From: DATBAX01 sp963762965 | Lineage (GTDB): Bacteria > Acidobacteriota > Terriglobia > Terriglobales > Acidobacteriaceae | DNA length: 64,000 nucleotides | Direction: 5' to 3' | Assembly: GCA_963762965.1 (NCBI GenBank) | Contig: CAVXME010000004.1 | Coordinates: forward strand, 1 to 64,000 | Shown here: positions 1 through 8,279 of the stretch, piece by piece | Layout: each line of letters begins with the position of its first letter | Position numbering within the stretch: the first letter of the stretch is position 1 | Notes under the pieces: model-generated | Told to the model about the DNA's origin: nothing | Databases searched by the model: none | Seen by the model: the letters and a program-made list of their open reading frames with translations, nothing else | Translations under genes and position numbers: made by a program

Positions 1-394
1 CGTGACTGCAAAGTGGGAGCCCTCCGACGGCAAGAAAACCGTCGATGTGCCTAACGTGCTGGGCGATGTGTCGCCAACTGCAGTGTCAGGAACTGCAGTC
101 TTCAAAATCAACGGGCAGGAAGTGCGGCTCACAGATTTGGGTGAAGATCCCACCAAGGGATTATTTTTCGTCTTCAATGATTTGACCAGCAAGACGGATA
201 CGTATCCGGGCGGACGCTTCCTGTACACCGATCCGCCGGCGAATGGGGCAGTAGTGTTGGACTTCAATCGAGCCCACAATCCGCCTTGCGCTGTAACCGC
301 CTACGCCACCTGCCCGCTGGCGCCCAAGGAGAACCGGCTGCCCATGGCGATTCCCGTGGGAGAGAAGTACGACCACGCTCACGGGCATCACTAA
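1..394 (+). CDS. DUF1684 family protein, C-terminal part (5' end outside window)
   Basis: The reading frame is open at the left edge, so only the C-terminal ~130 residues are visible. The segment FNRAHNPPCAVTAYATCPLA followed by ENRLP is the signature end of DUF1684 proteins, which carry a Pro-Cys-Ala-x-x-Ala-Tyr-x-x-Cys-Pro-Leu-Ala core and then Glu-Asn-Arg-Leu. No enzymatic role is established for this family that I can rely on. The tail is His-rich (YDHAHGHH), which could bind metal, but that is only a composition remark. The next gene starts about 70 bp downstream on the same strand, so they may be cotranscribed. Confidence 0.8.
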   Translation, partial: VTAKWEPSDGKKTVDVPNVLGDVSPTAVSGTAVFKINGQEVRLTDLGEDPTKGLFFVFNDLTSKTDTYPGGRFLYTDPPANGAVVLDFNRAHNPPCAVTAYATCPLAPKENRLPMAIPVGEKYDHAHGHH

Positions 395-464
395 AGGCTG
401 GTTTCAAGCCCTCAATGCGGCAGTACAATGGAGCTGTGGCTGACGCTCGCATATCGAGGACGTT

Positions 465-2498
465 GTGATCAATTCATTGCTGGAACGAAAAATCGAAAAG
501 CGTCCGGACAAGGTCCGTCTCAAAGGCCGTGTACTTTTTCTCACCGAAGATCCGAAACTCATCAAGAAGCAACTGGCGGGTGAAGACCTGCCATGGGACA
601 CCAAGAACCCCGCCAACAATCCTAAGTTACGCGACGATATCTCGACCGACGAAATCACGCCGGCGCATATCTGCTTCTTCTTCGATGAGACCTTAGGCGA
701 GTTCCCCTACACTGGGCTGAAGTGCGGCAATGAAACTCCTATTCAGCGCGGAGATGTGAAGCGGGGAGGGTTTGTCGCGGCAGTCAGCGGCAAACGGCGG
801 GGCAAGGGTTCCAGCCGCGAGCAGTCGCCCTATGCCGAGCTTTGCGCCGGGATTCAGCTCGTGATTGCCGAGAATATTGAGCGTATTTACAAGCAGAACT
901 GCCAGAATCTGGGTGTGCTGACCTCCACCAACTTCTCTTTGATTGATACGATTCGCGACGGCCAGGAGATGTCGCTGTCGGAATTCACCCAGGGCGAAGA
1001 CGAAATTACGCGGCAGATCATCGAACATGGCGGCCTGTTCAATTTCAATGTGGCCCGCATGCAGGGCAAAGTCTTTCTTCCGCCCATTGAAACCAAAAAG
1101 CGTCCGATGACGCTCGCCGAAAAGATTTTCGCTAGGCACATGGCCGGTGCTGACGGAAAAGTGGGAGTGGATGCGGTGAAGCCGGGCGACTCCGGTTTCG
1201 CTCGCACCGATCTTCGTTTCAGCCATGAGTATGTAACCCCCATGGCCGCGATTTTCTTTGATCAGTTGGTAGGCCGCGACGCTCCTGTGAACGATGCGTC
1301 ATCAGTAGTGTTTTTCCGCGATCATCTTACTTTTCTGGACGAAGTACTCTCCGAGCAGAAACGAAAAATGGGCCTGCTCGATCTGGCTACGCAACTCAAA
1401 CTCAAGCAGGAAACCTTCGCCAAGCAGCGCGGCGTCAAGCTGCACGGCGAATTGACCGATCGCAAAGGCTCGGAAGGCATTTGCCATTCGGTGGTGCTGG
1501 AAAGCTATGCGCTGCCGGGGCAGGTGGTTGTAGGTTCGGATTCGCACACTCCGCATTCGGGCGCGATTGGCTGCGTCGCTTTCGGTATTGGCACGACCGA
1601 CGTTTTTAATTCCTGGATCACGAAAGATGTGCGGGTCAAAGTTCCGGAATCGGTAAAGGTCATTGTCCGCGGACGCAAACATCGCAATGTGACGGCAAAA
1701 GACTTCATTCTCAAAATCCTGGCGCTCGATTACGTGAAGAGCGGCAAAGCTCTGGCCAAGGTGATCGAGTACTCAGGCGAGGCTATAGAAGAACTCAGCG
1801 TCGACGAGCGCGCCACCATGACCAATATGGCGGCGGAAATCGGCGGATTCACCGGCATTGTCGCGCCGGATCGAAAGGCAGTCGATTTCCTTGTCGAACG
1901 GCGCGGGATGGACCGCAAGAAAGCCGAACCCATGATCGAGGGCTTGTTCAGCGATCCCGATGCGCAATACGCGCATGTGATCGAACTGAACGCTGCCGAC
2001 ATCACGCCGATGGTGGCTACGCCGGGTGATCCGGGAAATGGCAAATTCATACGCGATCTGAATACTCCGGTGCCGGTGGAACTGGCTTACGGCGGCACCT
2101 GCACTGCCGGCAAGAATGAAGACATGGACATGTACGCTCTGGTGCTGGCCGATGCCTTGAAACATGGAAAGCGCGTTGCGGATTCGGTCCAGTTCTATAT
2201 TCAGTTCGGTTCGCAGGAAACGCGTGATTATTGCGTACGCAAAGGCTATCTCGACATTTTCTCGAAAGCTGGAGCGCATGTGATCGAGCCCAGTTGTGGT
2301 GCTTGCATTAATGCGGGGCCGGGGGTGACGACTCGTCCTGAACAGGTTGTCATCAGCGCGCAGAACAGAAATTTCCCCGGACGCAGCGGGCCGGGGCAAA
2401 TGTATTTGGCTAGTCCGCTCACCGTAGCGGCGAGCGCGGTGGCTGGATACATCGTCGAGTATGAACCGAGTCAGGAGCGGGAGTTGGTGGGGGCGTAG
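465..2498 (+). CDS. Aconitase-superfamily hydratase, swivel domain fused in front of the catalytic domain
   Basis: A 677-residue enzyme of the aconitase/isopropylmalate-isomerase superfamily, which moves a hydroxyl group on citrate- or malate-type acids using a 4Fe-4S cluster. The cluster ligands are visible as Cys546 in GGTCTAG and Cys611/Cys614 in SCGAC. The active-site block VVGSDSHTPHSGAIG and the NRNFPGRSG motif are also present. The domain order is unusual: the small swivel (LeuD-like) part lies at about residues 30-150 and the LeuC-like catalytic part follows. Classical AcnA has the reverse order, and AcnB places HEAT-swivel-catalytic. Whether the substrate is citrate, 3-isopropylmalate or another acid cannot be decided from sequence alone. 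The GTG start is supported by a GAGGA ribosome-binding site 5 bp upstream. Confidence 0.85.
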   Translation: MINSLLERKIEKRPDKVRLKGRVLFLTEDPKLIKKQLAGEDLPWDTKNPANNPKLRDDISTDEITPAHICFFFDETLGEFPYTGLKCGNETPIQRGDVKRGGFVAAVSGKRRGKGSSREQSPYAELCAGIQLVIAENIERIYKQNCQNLGVLTSTNFSLIDTIRDGQEMSLSEFTQGEDEITRQIIEHGGLFNFNVARMQGKVFLPPIETKKRPMTLAEKIFARHMAGADGKVGVDAVKPGDSGFARTDLRFSHEYVTPMAAIFFDQLVGRDAPVNDASSVVFFRDHLTFLDEVLSEQKRKMGLLDLATQLKLKQETFAKQRGVKLHGELTDRKGSEGICHSVVLESYALPGQVVVGSDSHTPHSGAIGCVAFGIGTTDVFNSWITKDVRVKVPESVKVIVRGRKHRNVTAKDFILKILALDYVKSGKALAKVIEYSGEAIEELSVDERATMTNMAAEIGGFTGIVAPDRKAVDFLVERRGMDRKKAEPMIEGLFSDPDAQYAHVIELNAADITPMVATPGDPGNGKFIRDLNTPVPVELAYGGTCTAGKNEDMDMYALVLADALKHGKRVADSVQFYIQFGSQETRDYCVRKGYLDIFSKAGAHVIEPSCGACINAGPGVTTRPEQVVISAQNRNFPGRSGPGQMYLASPLTVAASAVAGYIVEYEPSQERELVGA

Positions 2499-2519
2499 GG
2501 ACTTTTTAAGTAGGTGGTA

Positions 2520-2684
2520 ATGAAGAAATCAGGAAAGAAGCCGGATATCCCTAAGGATCAGTTATGGTGCGAGTATGAATGCATTAACTGCGAGATTGGC
2601 GCTCACGAGCGTTGCGCTTCTTCGAAATGCCACATGCCGAAGTGGAAAGACGTGAACTGGAAACTACCCACGCCGAATCGCTAA
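2520..2684 (+). CDS. Small cysteine-rich protein (54 aa)
   Basis: A short frame of 54 codons starting at the ATG inside taatga, 20 bp after the aconitase-type gene. It has five cysteines (17, 21, 24, 32, 37) spaced C-x3-C-x2-C-x7-C-x4-C, plus His29 and His38, a pattern that suggests a small zinc or iron site. It also has three tryptophans, and the dense Cys/Trp content is unlike random translation. No function is known to me. The last four bases overlap the 3' end of the convergent gene at 2681-2893. It is probably cotranscribed with the hydratase and could be an accessory factor, but that is inference from position only. Confidence 0.55.
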   Translation: MKKSGKKPDIPKDQLWCEYECINCEIGAHERCASSKCHMPKWKDVNWKLPTPNR

Positions 2685-2893
2685 CCCAGATTTTTCTGAG
2701 CAAACTGGCGAAACTGGAACTCGAATTCTTCCGGCGAATAAACGCCTTTTTGCACTAGTAGAGTATTCATCGAATAAACCGTCGCACGAAAGCGTTCCTC
2801 GCGTGACAGTTTCTCCATGGTATCGGTGAAACTGATGAGTTCTTTACCTTGAGATACCGCTTGTCCAGACTGTTCGATCCCCGTAGTCGCCAT
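2681..2893 (-). CDS. Conserved small hypothetical protein (70 aa)
   Basis: A 70-residue soluble protein with no signal peptide and a helical, charged C-terminal half (EKLSREERFRATVYSMNTLL...). The ATG is preceded by a strong GGGGAGG ribosome-binding site 5 bp away, which argues that it is translated. It is convergent with the Cys-rich mini-gene and overlaps its stop codon by four bases. I do not recognise the family. The C-terminal half loosely recalls small subunits that associate with nitrile-hydratase-like enzymes, but the match is too weak to call. Confidence 0.6.
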   Translation of the reverse strand: MATTGIEQSGQAVSQGKELISFTDTMEKLSREERFRATVYSMNTLLVQKGVYSPEEFEFQFRQFAQKNLG

Positions 2894-3124
2894 GAAGTCC
2901 TCCCCGAAAAATATTCTACTCTGTCATATCGGGCCCACAAAGTGTGGTCTAGCTCTTATTCCAGAGATCCTTTGGATATAGGGATTTTCTCGATTCCATG
3001 CGCAAATTTCACCAACCAGAGCGCTTGGTGGCCCCTCCCTGTGTTGTCCTGTACCATCGTTAACATTCTTGCTAGAATATCCGGTTCCAGTAAGTTCCAT
3101 GCGCCTGGGGAGACCTGACAGCTT

Positions 3125-3385
3125 ATGACCTACGTGATTGCAGAACCGTGTATTGGCACAAAAGACGCCGCCTGCGTGGACGCTTGCCCGGTGGATTGCA
3201 TTCATCCCAAAAAGGATGAGGAGCCTTTTGCCAAAGAGGAGATGCTCTACATCGATCCCGTGGAGTGCATCGACTGCGGGGCCTGCGTGCCGGTGTGTCC
3301 GGTGTCGGCGATCTTCGCGCAAGATGATCTGCCGGAGAAGTGGAAGGAATATACCGAGCGCAATGCCAAGTATTTCGGAAGATAG
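3125..3385 (+). CDS. fdxA: Seven-iron ferredoxin (3Fe-4S/4Fe-4S)
   Basis: An 86-residue soluble electron carrier. Cys9, Cys17, Cys21-Pro and Cys25 form the first motif, with the C-x7-C spacing typical of a 3Fe-4S site. Cys48, Cys51, Cys54 and Cys58-Pro form the second, CxxCxxCxxxCP. This arrangement matches Azotobacter ferredoxin I and the bacterial FdxA family. It lies alone, with the neighbours on both sides unrelated, so its redox partner is not evident. The C-terminus is short and acidic/aromatic, without the extended tail of some family members. Confidence 0.92.
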   Translation: MTYVIAEPCIGTKDAACVDACPVDCIHPKKDEEPFAKEEMLYIDPVECIDCGACVPVCPVSAIFAQDDLPEKWKEYTERNAKYFGR

Positions 3386-3449
3386 CGACTATTTATCGTT
3401 AACCTTCATGGCGTGTGCCACGAAGCGCACGCTTGCTTTTCACGCAATC

Positions 3450-3937
3450 ATGAAACCTTCGAAAGCCCTGGGACCAATTTTTCAGATGATCGCGATCCTC
3501 GCGGTCGGATCATTTGCTATTGGACAGTCTTCCCCTTTCCCTCCATCTGGACGCTTCCTTCTTAGCCCTCCGGCGGCAAGACTAATCTTCGATCAGTGCT
3601 CTCGTCCAGCGCCTTTCGCGAAGTCAGATCTGTGGGAGCCTTCTACGAAGGACCTCGATGATCTTGAAGCCTCACTTGAGAAGTATCTTCATCTGCGCGA
3701 AAATTCGGGTAAGGCGGTTCCTCCGAAGAATATCAAATATCATCGGCAATACGTCGGATTCATTCGAAATGGCGAACGCTACGTCTACGGCAATTTTTAT
3801 CCTGGGAGCGAAGAATTCGCTGTTAACGAGGCAATCCACGCGGTCCAAGTCTGTGACGGCGGCAATAATTTCTGGGGAATTGTCTACTCGGTAAAGACTG
3901 GGACCTTTGAGGAGCCTCAGTTAATAGCGTTAGATGA
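3450..3937 (+). CDS. Secreted hypothetical protein, probably frameshifted at its 3' end
   Basis: The frame starts with a clear signal peptide (MKPSKALGPIFQMIAILAVG, then cleavage near AIGQS); an in-frame ATG lies 42 bp further upstream. The mature part has FDQCSRPAP near its start and RQYVGFIRNGERYVYGNFYP and VCDGGNNFWGIVYS later, features I associate with a widespread small secreted family that ends a few residues after the phrase GTFEEPQ. As written, the frame does not stop there and runs 320 bp into recO, to 4340. Adding one T to the TT at 3921-3922 gives PQFNSVR and a stop at 3935-3937, which fits the family length. I therefore give the corrected end. The frameshift is inferred, not proven. 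Confidence 0.6.
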
Positions 3938-4020
3938 AAAACATCCGAGGCTGAAGGCTGACTGCTCCTTTTCTTCTCCCCCTCTCTCCATTACAATCGA
4001 GGATTACCTGCTGGGCTTCC

Positions 4021-4758
4021 ATGGCACTGAAGGAGTCGGAAGCAATCGTCCTGCGCACGTATCCCTTGCGGGAGGCCGATTTGCTGGTCACGCTATTCAC
4101 GCGCGCGGGAGGCAAGGTGCGCGGCGTGGCGCGGGCGGCCAAGAAGTCCAAGCGGCGGTTTGGTGGGGCGCTGGAGCCTCTGACTTACGTCCGGGCGCAT
4201 TACGAAGACCGCGAGCGGCAGGAGTTGGCCCGATTGGATTCCTGCGAAGTGCTGGAATCACCGCTGGCCACGGAAGTCAGCTATGCCCGCGCGGTGGCTC
4301 TGGGGCATGTGGCGGAGTTGTTGGACGAGTTGCTGCCTGACCGTGAGGCCAATGATGCCGTGTTCAGGCTCGCGCTTTCTGTGCTGGCGGGACTGCGCGG
4401 GTCGGATGTCTGGATGCCGGTCACTTATTTTGAACTGTGGATGACCCGGCTGATGGGCTATTTGCCGGATTTGTCCGAGTGCATTGTTTGTGGACGCAAG
4501 TTGAACGGGCGCCGGGCTTTTTTTCACGCGCTGGCCGATGGTTTGATGTGCGTGGACGATAAGCGGATTGCGTCTTCGGAACTGTCGCCTGAGTCACGAA
4601 AGATTGCGGCCCAGATGCTGCGGTCGCCGGTTTCGGAGTTTGCAGGAATTGAATCGCCGAAGGCAGTTTGTGCGGACCTAAGAAAGTTCCTTCTGCAAAT
4701 ACTGGTTCGGCATATCGAAAAGAAGCTTGTGACCGCGGGAATGTTGGAAAAGATTTAA
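4021..4758 (+). CDS. recO: DNA repair protein RecO
   Basis: A 245-residue protein with the N-terminal OB fold of RecO (MALKESEAIVLRTYPLREAD, then LVTLFTRAGGKVRGVARAAK). The middle helical region contains CIVCGRKLNG, part of the RecO zinc-binding module; only this first CxxC pair is obvious, and the second pair seen in many RecO proteins is not. RecO loads RecA onto SSB-coated single strands with RecR in the RecFOR pathway. It is followed by a small membrane-protein gene and glyQ on the same strand, with only 9 bp between recO and that small gene, so the three are likely one transcript. Confidence 0.92.
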   Translation: MALKESEAIVLRTYPLREADLLVTLFTRAGGKVRGVARAAKKSKRRFGGALEPLTYVRAHYEDRERQELARLDSCEVLESPLATEVSYARAVALGHVAELLDELLPDREANDAVFRLALSVLAGLRGSDVWMPVTYFELWMTRLMGYLPDLSECIVCGRKLNGRRAFFHALADGLMCVDDKRIASSELSPESRKIAAQMLRSPVSEFAGIESPKAVCADLRKFLLQILVRHIEKKLVTAGMLEKI

Positions 4759-4767
4759 CTGCGAGCC

Positions 4768-4920
4768 ATGATGGAAAGATATTTAGTAGCGGTTGTTTTT
4801 TTGGCGCTTGCGGGATGGCGAATTTCACGCCTGATTCGCGGCCTCCGCCATACGAATGCCAGGATCCGAGCCAGAAAGATGCGAGAATCTCAGAGCCCCA
4901 CAAACTCAAATCAGCCGTGA
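4768..4920 (+). CDS. Small single-pass membrane protein (50 aa) between recO and glyQ
   Basis: A 50-codon frame starting at tandem ATGs. Residues 5-19 (YLVAVVFLALAGWRI) form one hydrophobic helix, followed by a very basic segment with eight arginines and then a polar tail. This is a typical N-out/C-in micro membrane protein. Its TGA stop overlaps the GTG start of glyQ in the sequence GTGA (4917-4920), so translation of the two is probably coupled. No function is known. Confidence 0.5.
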   Translation: MMERYLVAVVFLALAGWRISRLIRGLRHTNARIRARKMRESQSPTNSNQP

Positions 4921-5936
4921 TTCTGCCTAAATCCAATCCGCTGACTTTTCAGGAGCTTATCCTCCGGCTGCAATCTTTTTGGGCCGCGCGGGGATGTGTG
5001 TTGCAGCAACCCCATGACGTCGAAGTCGGTGCTGGTACCATGGCGCCAGAAACTTTTCTGCGCGTACTGGGGCCGAAGCCTTACAAAGTGGCGTATGTGC
5101 AGCCTTCGCGGCGTCCAGCGGATGGGCGGTATGGAGAGAATCCGAATCGGCTTTACAAGCACATGCAGATGCAGGTGATCCTGAAGCCGCCTCCGGAAAA
5201 TGTGCAGGAGTTGTATTTGGAATCGCTGGGGGCACTTGGGATCGACTTGCGGCAGCACGATCTGAAGTTCGAAGAGGACAACTGGGAGTCGCCGACGCTG
5301 AATGCCTGGGGCGTCGGCTGGCAGGTCATGCTCGATGGATTGGAGATTACTCAGTTTACGTATTTTCAACAGTGCGGCGGGGTGGATCTGGATCCGATCT
5401 CGGCCGAGTTGACCTATGGCCTGGAGCGCATTGGAGCGTTTCTGCAAGATGTCGATTCGATTTATGACATCGTATGGGCGCGCGATCCCGTGACCGGCGG
5501 CGTTACCACGTATCGTGATGTGCGCCTCGCGGACGAGTTGCAGTTCTCGGTATACAACTTCGAGGCGGCGGATGTCGAGAAAGCGTGGAAGCATTTCGAT
5601 CTGTGTGAATCGGAGTGCAAGGCGCTGCTGGATCAGTATGCTGCTTTGAAAAAAGAGAAGAGCACGAGTATGCAAGACAAGAAGAGATTTCCTCTGCTCG
5701 GTGCATACGACCTCTGTCTGAAGTGCTCGCACCTGTTCAATATTCTGGATGCGCGCGGTGCGATTTCCGTGACCGAGCGGGTGGGCGTGATTGCCCGAGT
5801 GCGTGCTTTGGCGGTTGGAATTGCCAGGGCTTATGTAGACCAGCAGGCAGAGGTGTCAGCAGATTCGGAGCTGGAACCCGAGGTGGGAACAAGTGCCAAG
5901 ACCAAGAAAGAAAAGCTTGCGCCAGTAGGAACTTAG
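4917..5936 (+). CDS. glyQ: Glycyl-tRNA synthetase alpha subunit
   Basis: The catalytic alpha subunit of the bacterial alpha2-beta2 glycyl-tRNA synthetase, which attaches glycine to tRNA-Gly. The class II core is clear: LTFQELILRLQSFWAARGCV at the N-terminus, TMAPETFLRVLGP, YVQPSRRPADGRYGENPNR, and GGVDLDPISAELTYGLERI. The start is taken as GTG at 4917, giving VILPKSNPLTF. It overlaps the stop of the preceding small gene by GTGA, while longer in-frame extensions read back into recO. The tail after about residue 300 is longer than in E. coli GlyQ and is Lys/Glu-rich. glyS follows after a 170-bp gap filled by an inverted repeat. Confidence 0.95.
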   Translation: MILPKSNPLTFQELILRLQSFWAARGCVLQQPHDVEVGAGTMAPETFLRVLGPKPYKVAYVQPSRRPADGRYGENPNRLYKHMQMQVILKPPPENVQELYLESLGALGIDLRQHDLKFEEDNWESPTLNAWGVGWQVMLDGLEITQFTYFQQCGGVDLDPISAELTYGLERIGAFLQDVDSIYDIVWARDPVTGGVTTYRDVRLADELQFSVYNFEAADVEKAWKHFDLCESECKALLDQYAALKKEKSTSMQDKKRFPLLGAYDLCLKCSHLFNILDARGAISVTERVGVIARVRALAVGIARAYVDQQAEVSADSELEPEVGTSAKTKKEKLAPVGT

Positions 5937-5944
5937 AAGTTTCT

Positions 5945-6094
5945 GTCATCCTGAGCGGAGGAGAAAACTTCGCGAAGCGAGGTTTCTCCGCAGTCGAAGG
6001 ACCCCTATAAGTAGGCAGACGTGGTCGGGCTAGGGGTCCTTCGACTCCGCAACCACTTCGCGTTGCGAAGCGGCTCAGCTGCGCTCAGGATGAC
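5945..6094. repeat. 150-bp inverted repeat between glyQ and glyS
   Basis: The element opens with GTCATCCTGAGCG and ends with CGCTCAGGATGAC, perfect 13-bp inverted ends. Inside are a second inverted pair, GGTCCTTCGACT with its complement AGTCGAAGGACC, and motifs such as CTTCGCGAAGCGAGG. It can fold into a long hairpin. Such palindromic units recur between genes in acidobacterial genomes and resemble REP or MITE-like elements. It contains no gene and sits inside a two-gene aminoacyl-tRNA synthetase operon, where the RNA hairpin could affect glyS expression. Confidence 0.75.
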
Positions 6095-6106
6095 ATTAGG
6101 TACCAA

Positions 6107-8263
6107 ATGCCAGATTTTCTGCTCGAAATCGGTTGCGAAGAAATCCCGGCGCGGATGATTGATGCCGCGTCGCTGGAGTTGCGCGAACGCGTCCCTAAGT
6201 TGCTGGAGCGCGAGCGGCTTTCCGCCACCGGAGCGATCTCATATCTCGATACCCCTCGCCGCCTGGCTGTACTCGCGTCTGGAATTCCTGCCGCACAGCC
6301 TGATATTACGGAGCAGGTCACTGGCCCGTCCGTGAGCATTGCGTTCAAAGACGGCCAGCCGACGCCCGCAGCCCACGCTTTTGCCAAGAAGGCTGGAGTT
6401 GAGGTCGCAGATCTCCAGAGAATTACCAATGCCAAAGGCGAATACCTGGCAGCAACCATCACCAAGAAGGGCCGCGCTGCCAGCGAGATTTTGGCTGAGC
6501 TGCTTCCCAAAGAGATCAATTCCATCTACTGGCCAAAGAACATGTACTGGCGCGAGAAGACCGAACTTTTCGTGCGTCCAGTGCGCTGGCTGGTGGCGAT
6601 GCTCGACAGCGAAGTCATCCCGCTGAAGTTTGATGGTGTGAGTGCTGGGAATGAATCTCGCGGACATAGAATTTTGGCGAATCGCGCTGTGAAAGTCCCC
6701 CGTGCCGGAGCCGCTTACGTGGAAGCCCTGCGTGAAGCGAAGGTTCTCAGTCGTTCCGACCGCGAGCACCAAATACGAAAAGCGCTCGATGCAGCGACCC
6801 GCGAGGTTCCCGGAGCGCGCTGGCGCGAAGACAAAGACTTGCTCGATACCGTGGTTAATCTGACCGAGTTCCCGTCGGCTATTCTGGGAAGCTTTGATCC
6901 TGAGTTTCTCGAGTTGCCAGAGGAAGTGCTGGTCACGGTCATGCGGGACCATCAAAAATATTTTGCTGTCGAAGACTCAAAAGGCAAGTTGTCGTCGCAT
7001 TTTCTGGCAGTGTTGAATACAGACGGCGATCCGCAGGGAATTATCCGGCATGGCCATGAACGTGTGCTACGGGCCCGTTTCAACGACGCGCGCTTCTTCT
7101 GGCAGACCGATCAGAAGATATCTCTGCTGGACCGTACGCAATTGCTCAAGAACGTAACTTTCCAGAAAGATCTGGGCAGCTATTACGAAAAGACACTGCG
7201 GGTGCAGCGGCTTGCCAGTTGGTTGTCGGAAATCGTCAAGCAGAATGGAATGGCGATCCGCCCGGGAGTGGTGCACAAGGCAGCGTGTCTGGCCAAGGCG
7301 GATCTGACAACTGAGCTGGTAAAAGAGTTCACCGAGTTGCAGGGAATTGTCGGCGGCCTGTATACCAGGGCCCAGGAACTCGATTCGGGCCTGCCGAAGA
7401 GCACACGTTTTGCGATTGCCGACGCAATCTACGATCAATACAAACCGGAGTCCGCGGAAGACTCGGTGCCGCGCTCGATTGAAGGCGCGATTCTTTCAAT
7501 CGCTGACAAAGCCGACAGCATTGCGGGAATGTTTGCCTTGGGATTGATTCCCAGCGGGTCAAAAGACCCGTTTGCATTGCGGCGGCAGGCGAACGGCATC
7601 GTAAGAATGATTGCCGAATACAAACTCCCGCTCACTGTTACGGATGTTTTCAAGTCTGCGTTGGCAGCCTACCCGGATCTGGCTGCTGATAAAACCAAAA
7701 CTCTTGCACTCGTGTTTTTGTTTATGCAAGAGCGAATTGAGTTTTACCTGCGTGACGCTAGAGGCCATCCCTACGACATCGCCAGGGCTGTGATGGGTTC
7801 TAGTGCTGAACCAAATGACATCGTCGAAACGATTGCTCGCGCAGAAGCTGTGACTGCGGTACGTGGTTCTGAAGACTTCGAACAGGTATCGGCGGCGTTT
7901 AAGCGGATCAAGAATATTCTTTCTCAAGCTAGACAGACGGCTGTCCATATCGGAACTGACTTTGATCTACAAGTGATGCTGGAGAAAGAGGAGCGGGCAC
8001 TTGCTGAAGCGACAAGGCAAACTTCCTCAGTCGTCGATAAATTACTTGCAGAACGCCGTTACGGCGATGCCCTTATTCAGATTTCTAAGCTTCGACCCGT
8101 TGTGGATGAATTCTTCGATAAAGTCATGGTAATGGTTGAAGATCCTCGGCTGCGGCAAAACCGGTTGGCTTTGCTGGCAGCTTTGCTAAAGAATTTTTCC
8201 ACCATCGCCGACTTCTCCGAAATTGTGACTGAAGGCAAAGAATCCAAAGACTCTTCAAAATAG
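6107..8263 (+). CDS. glyS: Glycyl-tRNA synthetase beta subunit
   Basis: A 718-residue partner of GlyQ that recognises tRNA-Gly. The start MPDFLLEIGCEEIPARMI is the family signature. Other landmarks are TELFVRPVRWLVA, the HD-like block GVVHKAACLAKADLTTELV, KDPFALRRQANGI, and the C-terminal helical anticodon-binding part ending FDKVMVMVEDPRLRQNRLAL. Length is normal for the family (about 690-720). It follows glyQ on the same strand. Confidence 0.95.
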   Translation: MPDFLLEIGCEEIPARMIDAASLELRERVPKLLERERLSATGAISYLDTPRRLAVLASGIPAAQPDITEQVTGPSVSIAFKDGQPTPAAHAFAKKAGVEVADLQRITNAKGEYLAATITKKGRAASEILAELLPKEINSIYWPKNMYWREKTELFVRPVRWLVAMLDSEVIPLKFDGVSAGNESRGHRILANRAVKVPRAGAAYVEALREAKVLSRSDREHQIRKALDAATREVPGARWREDKDLLDTVVNLTEFPSAILGSFDPEFLELPEEVLVTVMRDHQKYFAVEDSKGKLSSHFLAVLNTDGDPQGIIRHGHERVLRARFNDARFFWQTDQKISLLDRTQLLKNVTFQKDLGSYYEKTLRVQRLASWLSEIVKQNGMAIRPGVVHKAACLAKADLTTELVKEFTELQGIVGGLYTRAQELDSGLPKSTRFAIADAIYDQYKPESAEDSVPRSIEGAILSIADKADSIAGMFALGLIPSGSKDPFALRRQANGIVRMIAEYKLPLTVTDVFKSALAAYPDLAADKTKTLALVFLFMQERIEFYLRDARGHPYDIARAVMGSSAEPNDIVETIARAEAVTAVRGSEDFEQVSAAFKRIKNILSQARQTAVHIGTDFDLQVMLEKEERALAEATRQTSSVVDKLLAERRYGDALIQISKLRPVVDEFFDKVMVMVEDPRLRQNRLALLAALLKNFSTIADFSEIVTEGKESKDSSK

Positions 8264-8279
8264 AAAAGGAACCGATTAA

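Noticed and set aside
2849..3118. Plus-strand frame of 89 codons upstream of fdxA
   Set aside because: It overlaps a better-supported minus-strand gene and contains promoter-like sequence; composition is not protein-like.
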